DNA of 64,000 bases from Telmatactis stephensoni (taxonomy: Eukaryota > Cnidaria > Anthozoa > Actiniaria > Isophelliidae): contig JALIZF010001629.1 of assembly GCA_029948255.1 (NCBI GenBank), positions 302,501 to 366,500 on the forward strand, in the 5' to 3' direction. A program made the position numbers and the translations under genes. The notes under the pieces are model-generated. The model was not told the origin of the DNA and made no database searches. It was given only the letters and a program-made list of their open reading frames with translations. Shown here in pieces: positions 30,157-43,600 of this stretch (its first letter is position 1; each line of letters begins with the position of its first letter).

Positions 30157-30893
30157 AATCGAAATTTATTTGCATTTCTTGCATAACTGTGAGTGTTTTC
30201 ATAGAAAGAATTTCGTTTTTTGAAAATTCATATCTCCTTGATTTTTCAACTGATATCCTTCAAACTTCACAGTTTTACTGATTTTGATGTGCTCTTTCCA
30301 GCTATGGTATTGTTTGTAGGTTTGGGAACTTTTGGAATTACATGAAAAAGCCGTTAGTATGAACCGCCGCCCGATTGGCTCAGTTGGTAGGGCGCCGGAC
30401 TATTGTGCTGGGAGGTCGTGGGTTCAAGCCCTGGCCTGACCAACACTCAGGGTCTTTAAATAATTGAGGAGAAGGTGCTGCCTTTGTAATTACATCTGCA
30501 AATGGTTAGACCTTCACGTCTTCTCGGATAAGGACGTTAAACCGTAGGCCCCGTCTCAATTTATATTGAGATCGACGTTCCAGCAATAAGACCGGTCTGC
30601 GGGATTAGCGTTGAAAACTACTGGTGAATGAGGCCTTAAAATCATGTATTACAACCAGTAGTGGAGCTACTTTAGCGGGTGCTGGAATCTAACGAAGAAA
30701 CGAAGAAGAAATGACTGTAGCAATTCATAAAATATGTCATTTACACGTATAAGATTGGAGAATACGTCTTGGTAACAGTCATATTCGCATTCAGCATGAA
30801 AAATCGGTTTAGAATAGTTATGTTACGAGCCTCTACCCCAAAATGCCTCCAGGTATCTGATTTTTCGAAAATGCGCCTTGTCTAAAAGGACTT
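30157..30893 (+). repeat. Fold-back unit copy U1, interrupted by a SINE
   Basis: U1 runs from about 30157 (CGAAATTTATTTGCATTTC) to TGCGCCTTGTCTA at 30893 and is broken at 30364-30710 by a SINE. The same unit occurs inverted at 31378-31770 and direct at 31720-32098, uninterrupted in both. Confidence 0.8.
30364..30710 (+). mobile_element. tRNA-derived SINE with (GAA)n tail
   Basis: tRNA-like head at 30369-30445: A box TGGCTCAGTTGG, B box GGTTCAAGCCC. A body of about 250 bp follows (GGACGTTAAACCGTAGGCCC) and a GAAGAAGAA tail. The empty site GTTAGTATGAAATGACTGTA is present at about 31912, so the insertion point is exact. The repeated GAA at both borders is either a 3-bp duplication or tail slippage. 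Confidence 0.85.
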
Positions 30894-31377
30894 TGTACTA
30901 TTTTGTACGAATTAGATTTGTACTTTTTCACGGGTTAAGTGCGATCACTCTCCCATATTAAATATTAGGCAAATTTGAGCCAATAGCTTAAACTTCTAAT
31001 TACAGCTTTGCATTTTATTGGTAGCCTTCCCAATTCGGCTATGAGTTGTTGTTGTTGTTATTCGGTGTTAAACAGACAAAATCCTGAAGAATCGATCAGA
31101 ATAAGAGAGAATACACCTTTGAAAGTATTGTAAATTCAAAAATCCAAGAGCGTCCCCGCTGCTGTCCCTCCCTACCTGGCAAATCCCCCAACAGTTGGCT
31201 TTTTGAAAACTTGGTCAAATTCCCGAGTGTGAGCAAGCCAACATTTTCAAATGCCCTCTCATTCGTGCTTCAGAGAACGACACATTCCCCTTAACTGTAC
31301 ATGCGAGTCCGTTCTGGTTGCTATAGTAGAAGTTTAAAGTATGGACCCCCAAAGCATCCACTCAATTAGAATGGATA

Positions 31378-32098
31378 GTTCGTTTAGACAAGGCGCAAAA
31401 CTGAGAAAGTCGATCGCAAAAAGTGCAGAAGGCATTTTGGGGTAGAGGCTGGTAACACAACTATTCTAAACTAATTTTTCATGCTGAATCCGAATATAAC
31501 TGTTACCAAGACGTATTCTGCAATCTTATGCGTGTAAATGACGTATTTGTGAATTGCTACAGTCATTTTATACTAACGGCTTTTTCATGTAATTCCAAAA
31601 GTTCCCAAACTTAAAAACAATTACCATGGCTGGAAAGAGCATATCAAAATCAGTAAAACTGTGAAGTTTGAAGGATATCAGTTGAAAAATCAAGGAGTTA
31701 CGAATTTTCAAAAAACGAAATTTTGTATCAAAACACTTACAGTTATGCAACCTGGAAGAGATACAAACAAATTTCGATTTTTGAAAATTCGTATCTCCTT
31801 GATTTTTCAACTGATATTCTTCAAACTTCACAGTTTTACTGATTTTGATATGCTCTTACCAGCCATGGTAATTGTTTTTAAGTTTGGGAACTTTTGGAAT
31901 TACATGAAAAAGCCGTTAGTATGAAATGACTGTAGCAATTCATAAAATACGTCATTTACACGCATAAGATTGCAGAATACGTCTTGGTAACAGTCATATT
32001 CGGATTCAGCATGAAAAATCAGTTTAGAATAGTTGTGTTACCAGCCTCTACCCCAAAATGCCTCCAGGTATCTGATTTTTCGAAAATGCGCCTTGTCT
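31378..32098. repeat. About 720-bp palindromic fold-back element (U2 and U3)
   Basis: Two about 330-bp inverted units face each other around a roughly 60-bp centre near 31745, with outer ends TAGACAAGGCGCA and TGCGCCTTGTCTA. The symmetry is close enough that both strands encode almost the same 87-residue open frame ending FGNFWNYMKKPLV, which is a symmetry artefact. Probable non-autonomous DNA element. Confidence 0.8.
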
Positions 32099-32439
32099 AG
32101 TTGTATTTCTGGATCTATCGCTTGAAAATGGATTAACGCTAATTCTGGGTTAAATCGAAACAGGCTCTGGAGTAGCGTCTTTCAGTGTTCGCTTCCACTC
32201 CATCTTTTGGTTCTCAAAAGAATGATTCCAGGAAACCACCAACAGCGGTTCTAAACTAACATGGGTTGTTAACAATGTGAATGCATTAAATAATGAGAAT
32301 TTTGCCTTTTTATTAGGTGAAATAATAGAACTTGTAACATTTTGTACATATATAACAAATCATGTACAATAGGTCATAAATATAAAGTAAGCGAATAAAT
32401 CTTTTTACATTTTTCATGTTAATTTTCAAAAGTAACAAT

Positions 32440-32560
32440 TATTTAGTAGGGTCTCTTGTAACCTTTTATGATGCGCTACAATGGCGAGTAGTATAATCCC
32501 TATCAAATATCTCATGAAACAGTCAACTAATGAGGTATAGTTTTAACAATGAATAAATGA
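32440..32560 (+). repeat. Single diverged copy of the 12.4-kb satellite monomer
   Basis: GCTACAATGGCGAGTAGTATA, then TATCAAATATCTCATGAAAC, CAGTCAACTAATGAGG and TTTTAACAATG occur in the same order as in the 12390-15581 monomers, but only once. It lies downstream of the long RCHY-like gene, as the array lies downstream of the short one. Confidence 0.65.
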
Positions 32561-32709
32561 AAAACTGTAACCTATTTTAATATTTTGTGCTCCATAAAGA
32601 AGCATTTTATTCACCCCACTCGAACACCACAATATGTATGCAATTCTTGAAAACTATTTTCTTTACTATTCTATACAGTTTTTTTATTATAATCTATTCC
32701 GAGGAAATA

Positions 32710-33185
32710 CAGTAAAAACCCGCATATAAGAACCAGTGGATTAAGAACCACTAGGCTAAAATTTGCTTTTTAAGCATCTGTTAAATAAGAACCACTTTAG
32801 CCTAAGAAATTAGACTGGTTCTTATATAAAAGGTTTCAACATTGATTTGGATTTATGTTCTTTTTTTTTGTGTTTTGTAAATGGTGAAAAAAATATAAGT
32901 TCAGGCTGGATGACCAAATTTTTACAAGATAAATGCTTTACAATTGTTTTAGGCGATGTATATACAATACAATATGTTATTATTTGTACTCAATAATAAT
33001 AAGCAAATGATTTTTTTATACATATACAATACAAACATATAAATATACATATTGTTTTTGCCTTGTATAATATAAGAACCAGTTAAGAACCACCTTAGCC
33101 TAAATTCTCACTAAATACCAATTACATAAGAACCATTTTAGCCTAACCTCGAAAAACAGTGGTTCTTATATGCGGGTTTTTACTG
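32710..33185. mobile_element. pogo/Tc1-mariner-type MITE, 476 bp
   Basis: CAGTAAAAACCCGCATATAA at the left end is exactly mirrored at the right, with TA at 32708-32709 and 33186-33187. The interior carries further AAGAACCA repeats. TA duplication and CAG start fit the pogo/Tigger group. No transposase frame. Confidence 0.85.
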
Positions 33186-33187
33186 TA

Positions 33188-34645
33188 CTAGCTTTGTATC
33201 ATGTCTTTTCTGATAATCGTTTACTTCAGTATTCTAAAGGTTTTCTGAGAAGTTGTATTTATATGTAGTTTAGTTTGTATTTAGCATTTATACTATATAT
33301 ATTATTTAGAATTCAGTAAAGCTGTCTTTTCTGAGGATCTGCTAGCTTTGTATTGTATCCTCCAGTGTTTATTTGTATATTTTTTTCTTGATCATCGTTT
33401 ATTTGTGATCAGCTAACTTCCTATCCATCACCTTGATATATTTTGCTATTTCATCTGGCATTTTTGGGGACATCTGTGATGAGCTTATTCACATCCATTG
33501 ATCTATAGATCTTCTTGTATCATGATCACCTGTTGCTTGATCTTAGTTACGCAAAGCATTCGCGTTTTAATTCAAATTACAACACATTGCTTTACAAAAC
33601 ATAACTTTGGCAAGCTTTCTTCAATTTTAAACGAAAATGCGGTAAATTGAACAGATTTTCCTGCGAAATAAAGAAAAAACATTGCCTTTATAAGTAATGA
33701 TATATGTCAAAAAATCTTCTCGAAGCACCAACACGTAGCTCGATGGACCCAACGAGACTCAGTGTTGCTTTGTAAAAGAACAGTTTATACATTCTGTAAT
33801 AACAGACACAGAGCAGTAGTATAGTCCCTACAAAAACCTTTAACGCAATATGGAACATATGACATTAAAACAGATATAAAATGAGGTGTTACTAAGGGCT
33901 TCTTACAAGTGTTAATTGTTATATGGTTATTGCACTGTCCCAGCTTAACATGAATTCAATCAAATCAACCATTATTCAGTGGTATGTTCCTTACCTTGTT
34001 GTTTTGTTTCAAGAAACAAAACAAATGTATTCGTGGTATTGATGGACATTCTCTGAAATACAGAGAGAGGTTCTGCTTGCAGAAAAACTAGTCCCGGAAA
34101 CCACTCTACAGGATTAAACCGGAAGTCAAACATTCTCAATCCTGATTGGTTGGCTAGTTCTGTCTATCAACCAATCAACTATAAGTATTTCAACAGATCA
34201 CAAGAGTTCCCAAATATTCTACTTCACGTACATATCGAGGCTACCACCAATACAGGAAAAGAAATGACGTCATCCCTAAAAAGAACAGGATGGCATATCT
34301 TTTGATTTATTCCTGGTATCTCCTATTCACGCCCCGCTCCGGCTGCATAACGAGTGGCGAGCGCTATCGGTTGGATAAAACCTTATGTGTGGATAAAATA
34401 ATTGCGTCATACAATAAATTTCCTCAGTATCAACTAGATAAGGATTTATCCAGCGGATAGTGCTATCCATCATTCGTGCAACCACACCATTTGCTATTTT
34501 GAACTTGGTCTTTTGTTTTTCTGTTGAGATTCGACCTCTGGATCATGTCAGAGCGTTTACAAGAACAGTTTTTCTGGCAATGGCAGGATCTATCTCTGGA
34601 TTTCCGAGGATGCAACCGAAACAATCAGAGTGGTTCAAGCTCATT
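33188..34645. other. 3' flank of the long RCHY-like gene, no other gene
   Basis: AT-rich. A repeated motif (CTAGCTTTGTAT, ATCGTTTA) at 33190-33430 and a scrap resembling the satellite monomer (GCAGTAGTATAGTCCCTA) near 33810. A reverse-strand AATAAA lies near 34306, a possible distal polyadenylation signal for the gene whose stop is at 34648-34646. Confidence 0.4.
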
Positions 34646-37600
34646 TTAGTTTTGATAAATGGGCGAGCGACAGATTGGACATGTTTTCCTGTAAAAACAA
34701 ACGAAGAAGTAAATATATGATATACTAATATTTCTGAGAAATTTTATGACAAAACCTTCTCTGATTGGGGCTTTATCAAGCGTTGCTGTGACTCTGGTAT
34801 TGCGGAGAGATCAAGAGACCATTGCGAAACTCGCGGATTGATGTCTGCGCGTCTGTCTGCGCGATGTGCTTGGCGCAATGGCGTCAACTTCTTGCTACTA
34901 AAAATAACGTTAAGCACCAAGCACATCGCGCAGACATCAATACCAGCTTCGCTCTCTTAGTATTATGGTCTCTTGAGAGGGATGGACTTAGGGGAGAAGT
35001 GCAGTCGGAGCCTCCGTTTTCTTCTAGATGCTTTTTCAAAATATCCTCTAGATCTTCTGAAAAGTTTCGAATTTCTATAACGCTTCATCTTCTCCAGAGG
35101 ATTATCCTGGATGTCCACCCCTGCTGCGCAGCGCTCTCACAATGGTTCACATTGAAGAATTTGGAGAGTAAGATACGAACACAAATCCATTCCCCATGGA
35201 ACGTTTTAGTAACATACTATAAAATAATAAAATAGCTATTTATTTAAGTGCCCAATGTCTTCAAGTTCTAGCACACTACCACTACATTCTAATATTCTAT
35301 GCGTACAACTCAACTCATCAGTCGTTTTTACTGAGGGAGGAAAACCCGAGAAGCTGGAGAAAAACCTTCGACGCAAGGGAAAGAACGAACTAAAACTCAA
35401 GCCAATGCGATGCCCCGTTCGGGAATCGAACCCGGGACCACATATAGGTGATAGAGCAGCGCTTTTAACCGCTCAACTACCCTTGAATCCACTATATTTC
35501 GAAGTTATATGGTTCCTGTTATGATTTGGAAATGATGGTATTGATAATGATAATGAAACTAAAGTGATACTTACACTCCATTCTTCAACATGGCTACTGC
35601 GCAATCACGATGCACTTTATGGGAACATGGTAACACTTGACAACCACTGAATGCATCCTGGTAAAGACAATGCCAGTAATGTATGAGATATCTTAGATAT
35701 CTTAAGTCTAGGTAAAGTTATAAGCACAGCATTTTAATTTCTGGGGCTCAAAAAATTATATAGTGACACATAAAAATATTATTTATTATACATTTAGGTA
35801 GTACCCACGCTGTGATTGGTCGAAAGCTATACACAGTTCTGATGAGCACCGTGAGCTCCACCGCGCGCGCGTCTTTTTAATTTCCGTACGGAGTAAAATC
35901 GAACTGTTTCCTTAGATGTTTATTTAACAATTTAGCAAACACTTACTTAGGAAGTGCCAAAAGTACTCAAGAAGTACGGACACTTCTCTCGAGCTCTCGT
36001 CACTTCCTGTGTGATGTATTACTGAACGGGGCGCGGAAAAAGCTGTTCTATTTGTTAATTAAGAGCAATGGACTTACCTCTAAACATATGCAACATTCGT
36101 CATGGCCAGAGTCGGGTCTACATTTGTGCTTTCCTTTAAGTCGTTGATTTAAACAGACATTACAAACATCACAATGGAATGAGTTGTCTCTATGAATTCT
36201 GCAAATACCACACGGTTCACAGTGATATGGTTTCTTGTCATCGGCAGTGAAATGTTTGCAAATAGCACAGAAATACTCCGATAATTTCTTCTTGCAGTTT
36301 TTACAGTGGTGACTTTCACTTGTGATTTCTTGTTCAGTCATACATGTTCGACATCGTATTTTTGTCGCGTCAGCTGCTTTGCTCTCATTTTGTTCACACT
36401 GATCTGAGCTGTTATGACAACGATGACAGGGAAAGTACATGTTGCAACATGGGAAGAACACGTCACAACCTCGTTTAAAATGTTGGCACGAACTTTCACT
36501 GTCACTGAGAGATTCCTGTATGGGAAGTTTAGCTGGTCGAGGGGAGTCGTTTTCACTGTCTTTTTGTCTACGTAACTCAAGTTGCTTTTCAATTTCTTCT
36601 TGCTCTTTTTTCCTTCTCTGTTCACGCTGTAGTTTCAAAGCTTTTCGCATGGACTCTTCCATGAGGCTGGTACATGTTGCTTTGTATCGAGAGACAGCTT
36701 CTTCCAGTGATTTAATGGAGCCATCTTCCGTGGCAAGAGATTCCTCCCTAGACATCATGCTTGATGAACTCGGTAAATCAGCAGCGTTGTTTGACAAATT
36801 TGGTCTTATTGATTCAACGGGAATCCGCTCATTCGAAATGTCTGAAATTCCAGATTCTTTTGGCTCAGATGGCATGTTGTGTGAAACATCGGATTCCATT
36901 CGATCAGTCGACATTTCAGTATATCTAGGCTCAGTTGGCAAGTGGTTTGAAACAACAGATGCAATCGGTTCAGTCGATATGTGTAAAATACCAGATGTCA
37001 ATGACTCAGAAGATTCATTACTAGAAACATCTGGTCCAATTGGCTCCGAAAAGTTGTTACGCTTACCAAGAGAACCCATTTTTTCAGAAAGGTTGATGTT
37101 AGAAACATCAGATACCAATGGCTTAGACGATGTATTTGAAGTAGCAGATGCCATCGACTCAGACGACTTGCTGCTTGAAGCATCAGATCCCATTTCTGAC
37201 GTTCTGTTCAGCTGCCTTTCTATTGTAAACGATGGTTTGTTAGATTCACTTGAAGGGATTACGGAGATAGACTTATTACCATGAACACGGGTTGTTGGTA
37301 TCTTTGGTAACATGTATTCTGATGGGAATGGGAATTTCAAAGCTTGATCTACATGATTAACCTCACTAGAGGATTTGTATCTGTCTGGTTGAACTAAAAG
37401 CTGATGTTCTGTGTTTTCTCCATTACCAGTGACTTGGGGATTGCATCTCACACGGGGACGCACTTGTTTTACATGAGTATCTCTGTACCCTGAAACAGCA
37501 TGATCGTTCTGCCAAAGAGAATCTTCAGTATGATTAAAAAGAGGTAATGATAAGTAGTCGGAGTTGCCCGGACGTCTCCAAGGAAACACTCCTTGGTTTA

Positions 37601-40600
37601 AAGTTGAATCTCTAGAATGCCTTGAGAGAAACGAACGATCAATACCTAGTGGTTCTCCATTTGATTGTTTCACTTGTTCGTTTATAAAATTCCAAGCAGG
37701 ATGGTGCTTCGGAACATTTCCAGATTCATCAATCTCACTTATTTTAAACAGTGGTCTGTGCTGAGGGTAGTCACCGTGCTTTTGATCTAAAACATCACCT
37801 CCAATTTCCTTGTTTTCAACATTCTGATGTACATGGATGTCACCAATACTTTTGGGTTTGGAATGTTTTTCTGATGTTTGTGATAAGGAATGAGATTCTG
37901 CCGAATTTTGTGATGATAATATACTTGATGAACAAATTTCGTTCTTATCCAACCCTGCGCTCCCATTTTCACCATCATCGTGAGACTTACTGGAAAGTTT
38001 GGTATCTTTTGAGGATCCTTCTGAATTCTGTAAAGATAAACTCGATGCAGTTAACTTTAGAGGAAGTGAACAAAAGGCGTCTGGATCCAGCTTTAATCGT
38101 TCACGATCATCATGAGAGCTTGTGGAAACTTTTGTATCTGTCAAGGAATGTACAACTGCCATAGCATCAATGTTCTTGACCTCAACTCGGCTGCTCTTAG
38201 GAATTACGTCTCGGCTTTTGACTTGATAGTTCTCACTTTGTCCAGCAGAGGTTGCACAGTTGATATCATTGGCTCGTCCTTTAACGAAAGAAGGTCCATC
38301 AGTGAGTACATATTTCCTACTTTCTATTTCACACTTGTTACTCGAGTCTGTTTCGTAATTAACATATCCTGCGATGATTTTATCCTTTATCGCATTGGAT
38401 GATGTCTTTACCAACATCGGTCCATCTGCCACAACAACATATTCTCCTCTAGTGCTTCTCTTCATATCAGACACTGCTTCATCACTCAAAGATTTAAGCC
38501 CATTTTGCATCTCTGTAGAATTCAATTTCTCAAAATATTCGTGAGTAATGTTTGGGGTTCTTGGACAGTTCACTGGTTGACTGAAAAAGTGTGGATTACT
38601 ATCTTGATGACAATTTTGTTCATCCGCTTGCTCTAAATCGCTCAAGTCGTTAATTTTTGGCATTATTGGGGGATCAGAAGATCCATCTGCGGTGACTTCT
38701 TCCATTGTATCAGTAGATCTTGTACCGTGATCTTGTGACTGTAGTTCATCGTTTCTGTTCATGATTGCAAAGCAATCATCTTGGCTTTCAATGCTATCTG
38801 GTTGATAGTCACTGGCTAATTCTGATTTGTCAGGCGAAGTCTCAAAGGTGCTTTTACCATCGTTGTGGAATGTTTGCGACGTGCACTTTTCACCCTCATC
38901 TTCAGTCAAGGAATAAAATTTGTCAATCTCAAGAGAAGAATTATTGCTGGCTACAGACGTTTTTTCAAAAGGTGTTTCATTTTCTCCGTCATCATCTGAA
39001 GAATGACCCTTAATCATATCGGCCGTAGGGTTCCTGGTACGTTCAGAGCTTTGGGCACTTTCCTTCATATTTTCAGTTATATTTTTGGAGATAAATTTGT
39101 TCTCACATACGGTATCGGCACTTTGCAATGCGAGGGCTCTATCTGCTGCTTGGATACTATCACTTGCAGAAGGTTCTTCCATGGGTTGATTTATTTGAGA
39201 AGATCCAGTTTTTCTTTTGAAGTTCCAAAGATCTTGAGGTATAGTCACAAACTTATGACGGTCTCGTTCAGCTCGTTCACGATGAAATTCGGCTTCGCCA
39301 ATTTCCCTTAACGTCTGTTCGTCAATCTGAGGAAGGAGAGAAAAAGAGAATGCGTTACAGGGGTAGTCTATTTGCTGCTCTATTTTGTCGTTGGGCAATA
39401 TTTAAATAGGAAGTAGAAATTCTAAGTCAGTTTAGGGGGATTTGGCTGTTAGCCCCATTTCCTTCCTTGGCAATTCCCCTCCCTCTACAAGCCTGTGGAG
39501 AAGGTTGGGGATGGAAGAGCTGAAAGGGAAGATATGATGGATTATGGTGGAAGAAGGGCAAAGGACAAGCAAGTGGTAGCCAACGAATTTAATCTCTTTT
39601 TTGCATCAGTTGGCAAAAATACAATCGAGAAAGTCAACCGCTTGGCTAAGCATTTCAAGTGTGAATCTGATGAATGTAAATTTGTCCCTCGGGAGTACCC
39701 TGAGTCTGAACAATTATTTTCCGACACTCGCGTGAATTGTAATCAAGTCCACGAAATTATTAAATCTATGGCACAAAATAAGGCTCCCGGAATAGACAAA
39801 ATCCCACTACGAGTAATAAAAGACTGTCTTCCTGTCATCCTGCCAGCAGTCACGTCAATCGTCAACGCTACTTTCCGTTGTGCGTAATTTCCCCTTGCTT
39901 GGAAAACAGCTGAAATCGTACCTATTCTAAAAGATGGTGACCACGAAATTCCTAACAATAACAGGCCAATCTCACTATTACCCATGCTTTCAAAAGTCTG
40001 TGAGAGGGTTGCTCACGATCAACTAACTTCTTATTTATCAACGAAACAACGTTTAACATCAAAGCAATGTGGAAACAAAAAGTGGAATTCCACGGAGACA
40101 CCATTATTCAAACAACTGACACCATTCTGCAGGCCATCGACAAGAAACAGCTCACTGCTACCGTACTACTCGACATGCATGAGCAAAGCCTTTGACAGCA
40201 TAGACCATCAAGTTCTTGTCGCAAAACTTAAGGATATGGGACTGTCATCTTTGGCCATTAACTGGTTTCGCAGCTATCTTTCCCCGCGTTACCAAGTGGT
40301 GAGAATCCAAACAGCTGTTTCAGATCGTCTTCCAGTAACTTGCGGTGTGCCCCAGGGAAGTATTCTGGGGCCGCTTCTATTTAGTATATATATCAATGAC
40401 CTTCCAAGTGTTCCCGAGCACTGCTCCACGCAATGTTATGTCGACGATACTAAACTGATGCTAAACTTCAATTTTCAAGACCAGCCAAATGCTGTGGCCA
40501 GACTTAACCAAGATCTACGTAGAATTTCCAATTGGACTTTCGAAAATCAGCTCCTCATAAATCCTGAAAAAACTAAGCTCATAGTTTTTGGTAGCAGAGC

Positions 40601-43600
40601 TATGACCGCCAAGGTGGAGGGCTTTCATTTAACCTTACTTGGCAAGGAACTTTCACCCGTTAAATCTGCAAAGGACCTTGGAGTTATTCTTGACTCCAAT
40701 CTAACATATGATGAGCATGTGGCGTCGACAGTTTCGACTTGCATGTCACGCTTAGGTCAAATAAATCGAGTGAAGCATGCTTTTGATAAAAGCACCCTAA
40801 CCACTGTGATAAATGCTTTAGTTTTCAGCAAGATCTTTTATTGTTCCAATGTATGGAATAATACAACAGAAGCCAATCTGAACAAGATCCAAACTGTGCA
40901 GAATTTTGCATGCCGTATCATTGGTAAAAAAAGAAAGTATGACCATGTCACACCACTTCCTAAAGAGTTACGATGAATGCCAGTCAGGCAGCAGCTTTAC
41001 TACCGTAACGCAATCATGGCATTCAAATGTATGACTGGGCTAGCACCAGACTCCTTATGCTCCAGATTTATCCAAAGATCAAGCATCGCCAAACGTACAA
41101 CAAGAAATTCACAGATGTTACAGATACCCCTATGTAGAACTGCCACAGGACAAAGATCCTTCTATTACAGAACAGTTAAACTTTGGAACTCATTAGATCC
41201 TGCTCTGAAATTGATGCCGACATTAAAGGACTTCAAATTTTCATTGAAGAAAACTTTCGTTTCAAAATTTGTAGGAACATAAATTATGCACTATATAATA
41301 AGTTTTTGATAGTAGATATAAGTGTATCTTCTAATTATAAGTTATTATCAATGATATTTTGATTTAACCCTGAAGATGAATTAAGCAACTTTGAATTAAG
41401 AAGTTGATTTAAAATAGAATAAGTTTTATCTCCCACTTAACAATACAGTTCTATGTATATATCAGTCAATTTTATCTTAATTTATATTTATATTTATTTA
41501 TTTACTTATCTATTTATTTATTATTTATTCATTCATTCATTCATTCATTCATTCATTCATTCATTCATTCATTCATTCATTTATTTATTTATTTATTTAT
41601 TTATTTAGTAACCTTTATTCTGAAAAACCTTTTTAAGAACTAAAGAGGAAAGCTCTTACCTGGTACTCCATAGACAATGAGTTTGTTTGCGTGGACTCTT
41701 GATCACCAAGAGAAATACTTCGGCCTCTATCTGCCCCATTTCCGTGAAGATACACTGTGTTAGTACGTTCCTGATCATCGATAGGTGTAAGGAAATCCGG
41801 TGCCCGATTGTCCTGCAATTCTTCGCAACATTCTGTCAATTCTCGAACTTTGTTCTGTTAAAACATGAAAGATATTTAAGCGATATTTTACCCTACATCT
41901 CACACAACTCGAAAATGTTCATTTGGCGAACACACTCGTACGTATTTAAAAGTACACTAATCTACATGGATAGAGAAGTGACTCAATTCGCCAAGAAAAA
42001 CAATTTTGCAAATTGAATGAATTGTTGTTGTTGGTGGTGGTGGTGGTGGTGGTGGTGGTGTGTACAACTATGCTTTGTAAGGGGTAAGAGAATTGTATGT
42101 GTGATTATGTACTTATTGACTGAGTTAGGTCGGACCGGACGGGAAAATATTTGGCTCGAGGTTATGCCTAAAGCACAAACGACCAAGAGCCAAATAATTT
42201 CCCGTCCGGCCCGACCTAACTCAGTCAATCAGCATTTTATCATAGGACTGTACTTATAAGCATTTCATTTCTATTTTTGGCGTGTTCGCGGGTCCGAAAT
42301 CAGATACGGATTTTTCCAGATCACCTTTGAAAAGCCGTCCGGCCCTGCTTACGTCACCTTTCTCGAAGGTTTTCTTTATCTTAAGAGTGCGTGCGGGGCC
42401 AAATCCAGGTCATATGATAATATATAGTATGTCGTCTCTTAAGATCCAAAATACATGGAAGGAGCTATAATAAGACTAACTCTTGTCAAAACAAGAGAGT
42501 CAGTACTGTTACCTTATATTTATGAAAGCAAGAATCTAAGGGTGTTTTCCATTTAGTAGAACCAATTAGCCAGAACGGCCTGAATTCTTAGGACTGATTC
42601 CAGCCAGAGCTAGGAATTGACATGTGCCATTTAAAAACTGGCCCTTCTGGCCGGTTGGTTCCACTAAATGGAAAACACAGACCTTAAGAACAACTTCAGT
42701 TTAAGACAACTTTTGTTGTGCTCTTCTTGCTGAAATAGCTAAGTGTTTCTTAAGGAGTATGGACGACAGTGGGAGAGACACACAAGAAAAAAACTACCTT
42801 TAATCCGTTATTTTCTTCTTCAAGCTTCCTCTTCGCAGCCAAAACACTTTGTAGTTCGTCAACGTCATTGTCAAGATCTACGAGCTCAGCACTGTGGACA
42901 TCAATTTGATTCCATGGATGGTTCGAATTCACAGATATTCCAAAATGGACCTGGCATTTATCGAGTATTTTATCGGTGAGTTTCGTGATGTCATTAGGTA
43001 CGACACTGCTTCCTGAGGGGTCGGGACTAAGTACCTCAAGATACAAGTTAACATAGAGATCTTTGTACACTATTGTCAATAAGCCATGTTGAGGATTTTT
43101 GAACAAAAATGTAGTTTTCTTGCTTGTTTTATCACAGGTTTCTACCAGTTTCCTAAGAGTTAACTGCTGGTGAAGCACTGTTGTGTATACTTCAGGCTCA
43201 GCCTCAGCTACAAAAATGCATTGCTTCTGGTACAAGTGAGCATAGAGCGAATGCTCATTTGTTGCTTGATCTTGAGCAATACATTCCACCCCTGAAGATG
43301 TTTTCAGAAGTATTTCCAGCAAATCAAAAGCGTTGGGTAGGTTTGTTGGAGATCTTGAAATATCTGGGACAACTTCAGTAACAGTGCCATCCAAAGGCGA
43401 TACCAACGACACACTCTTCAAGTTCCGTTCATCAATCTTGCGTAGTTCTTCGATGTCTATCAAATCTGATGATCTCAAACACACAATATTGACAGACTGA
43501 AGCGGTTTCTCGTTCCTTTCCAAGGAATCGTTCTCTTTCAAATCAATCCTCTTGAACAGCGGTTGTCTTGAGGCGCAGGCGTCATCATCGGAGGATTGTA

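Noticed and set aside
30369..30445. Functional tRNA gene
   Set aside because: It is the head of a SINE with a defined empty site nearby.
36439..37284. 281-codon plus-strand frame opposite the large RCHY-like exon
   Set aside because: Shadow of the Ser/Glu/Asp-rich coding strand. The minus strand has the conserved zinc motifs and matches the paralogue.
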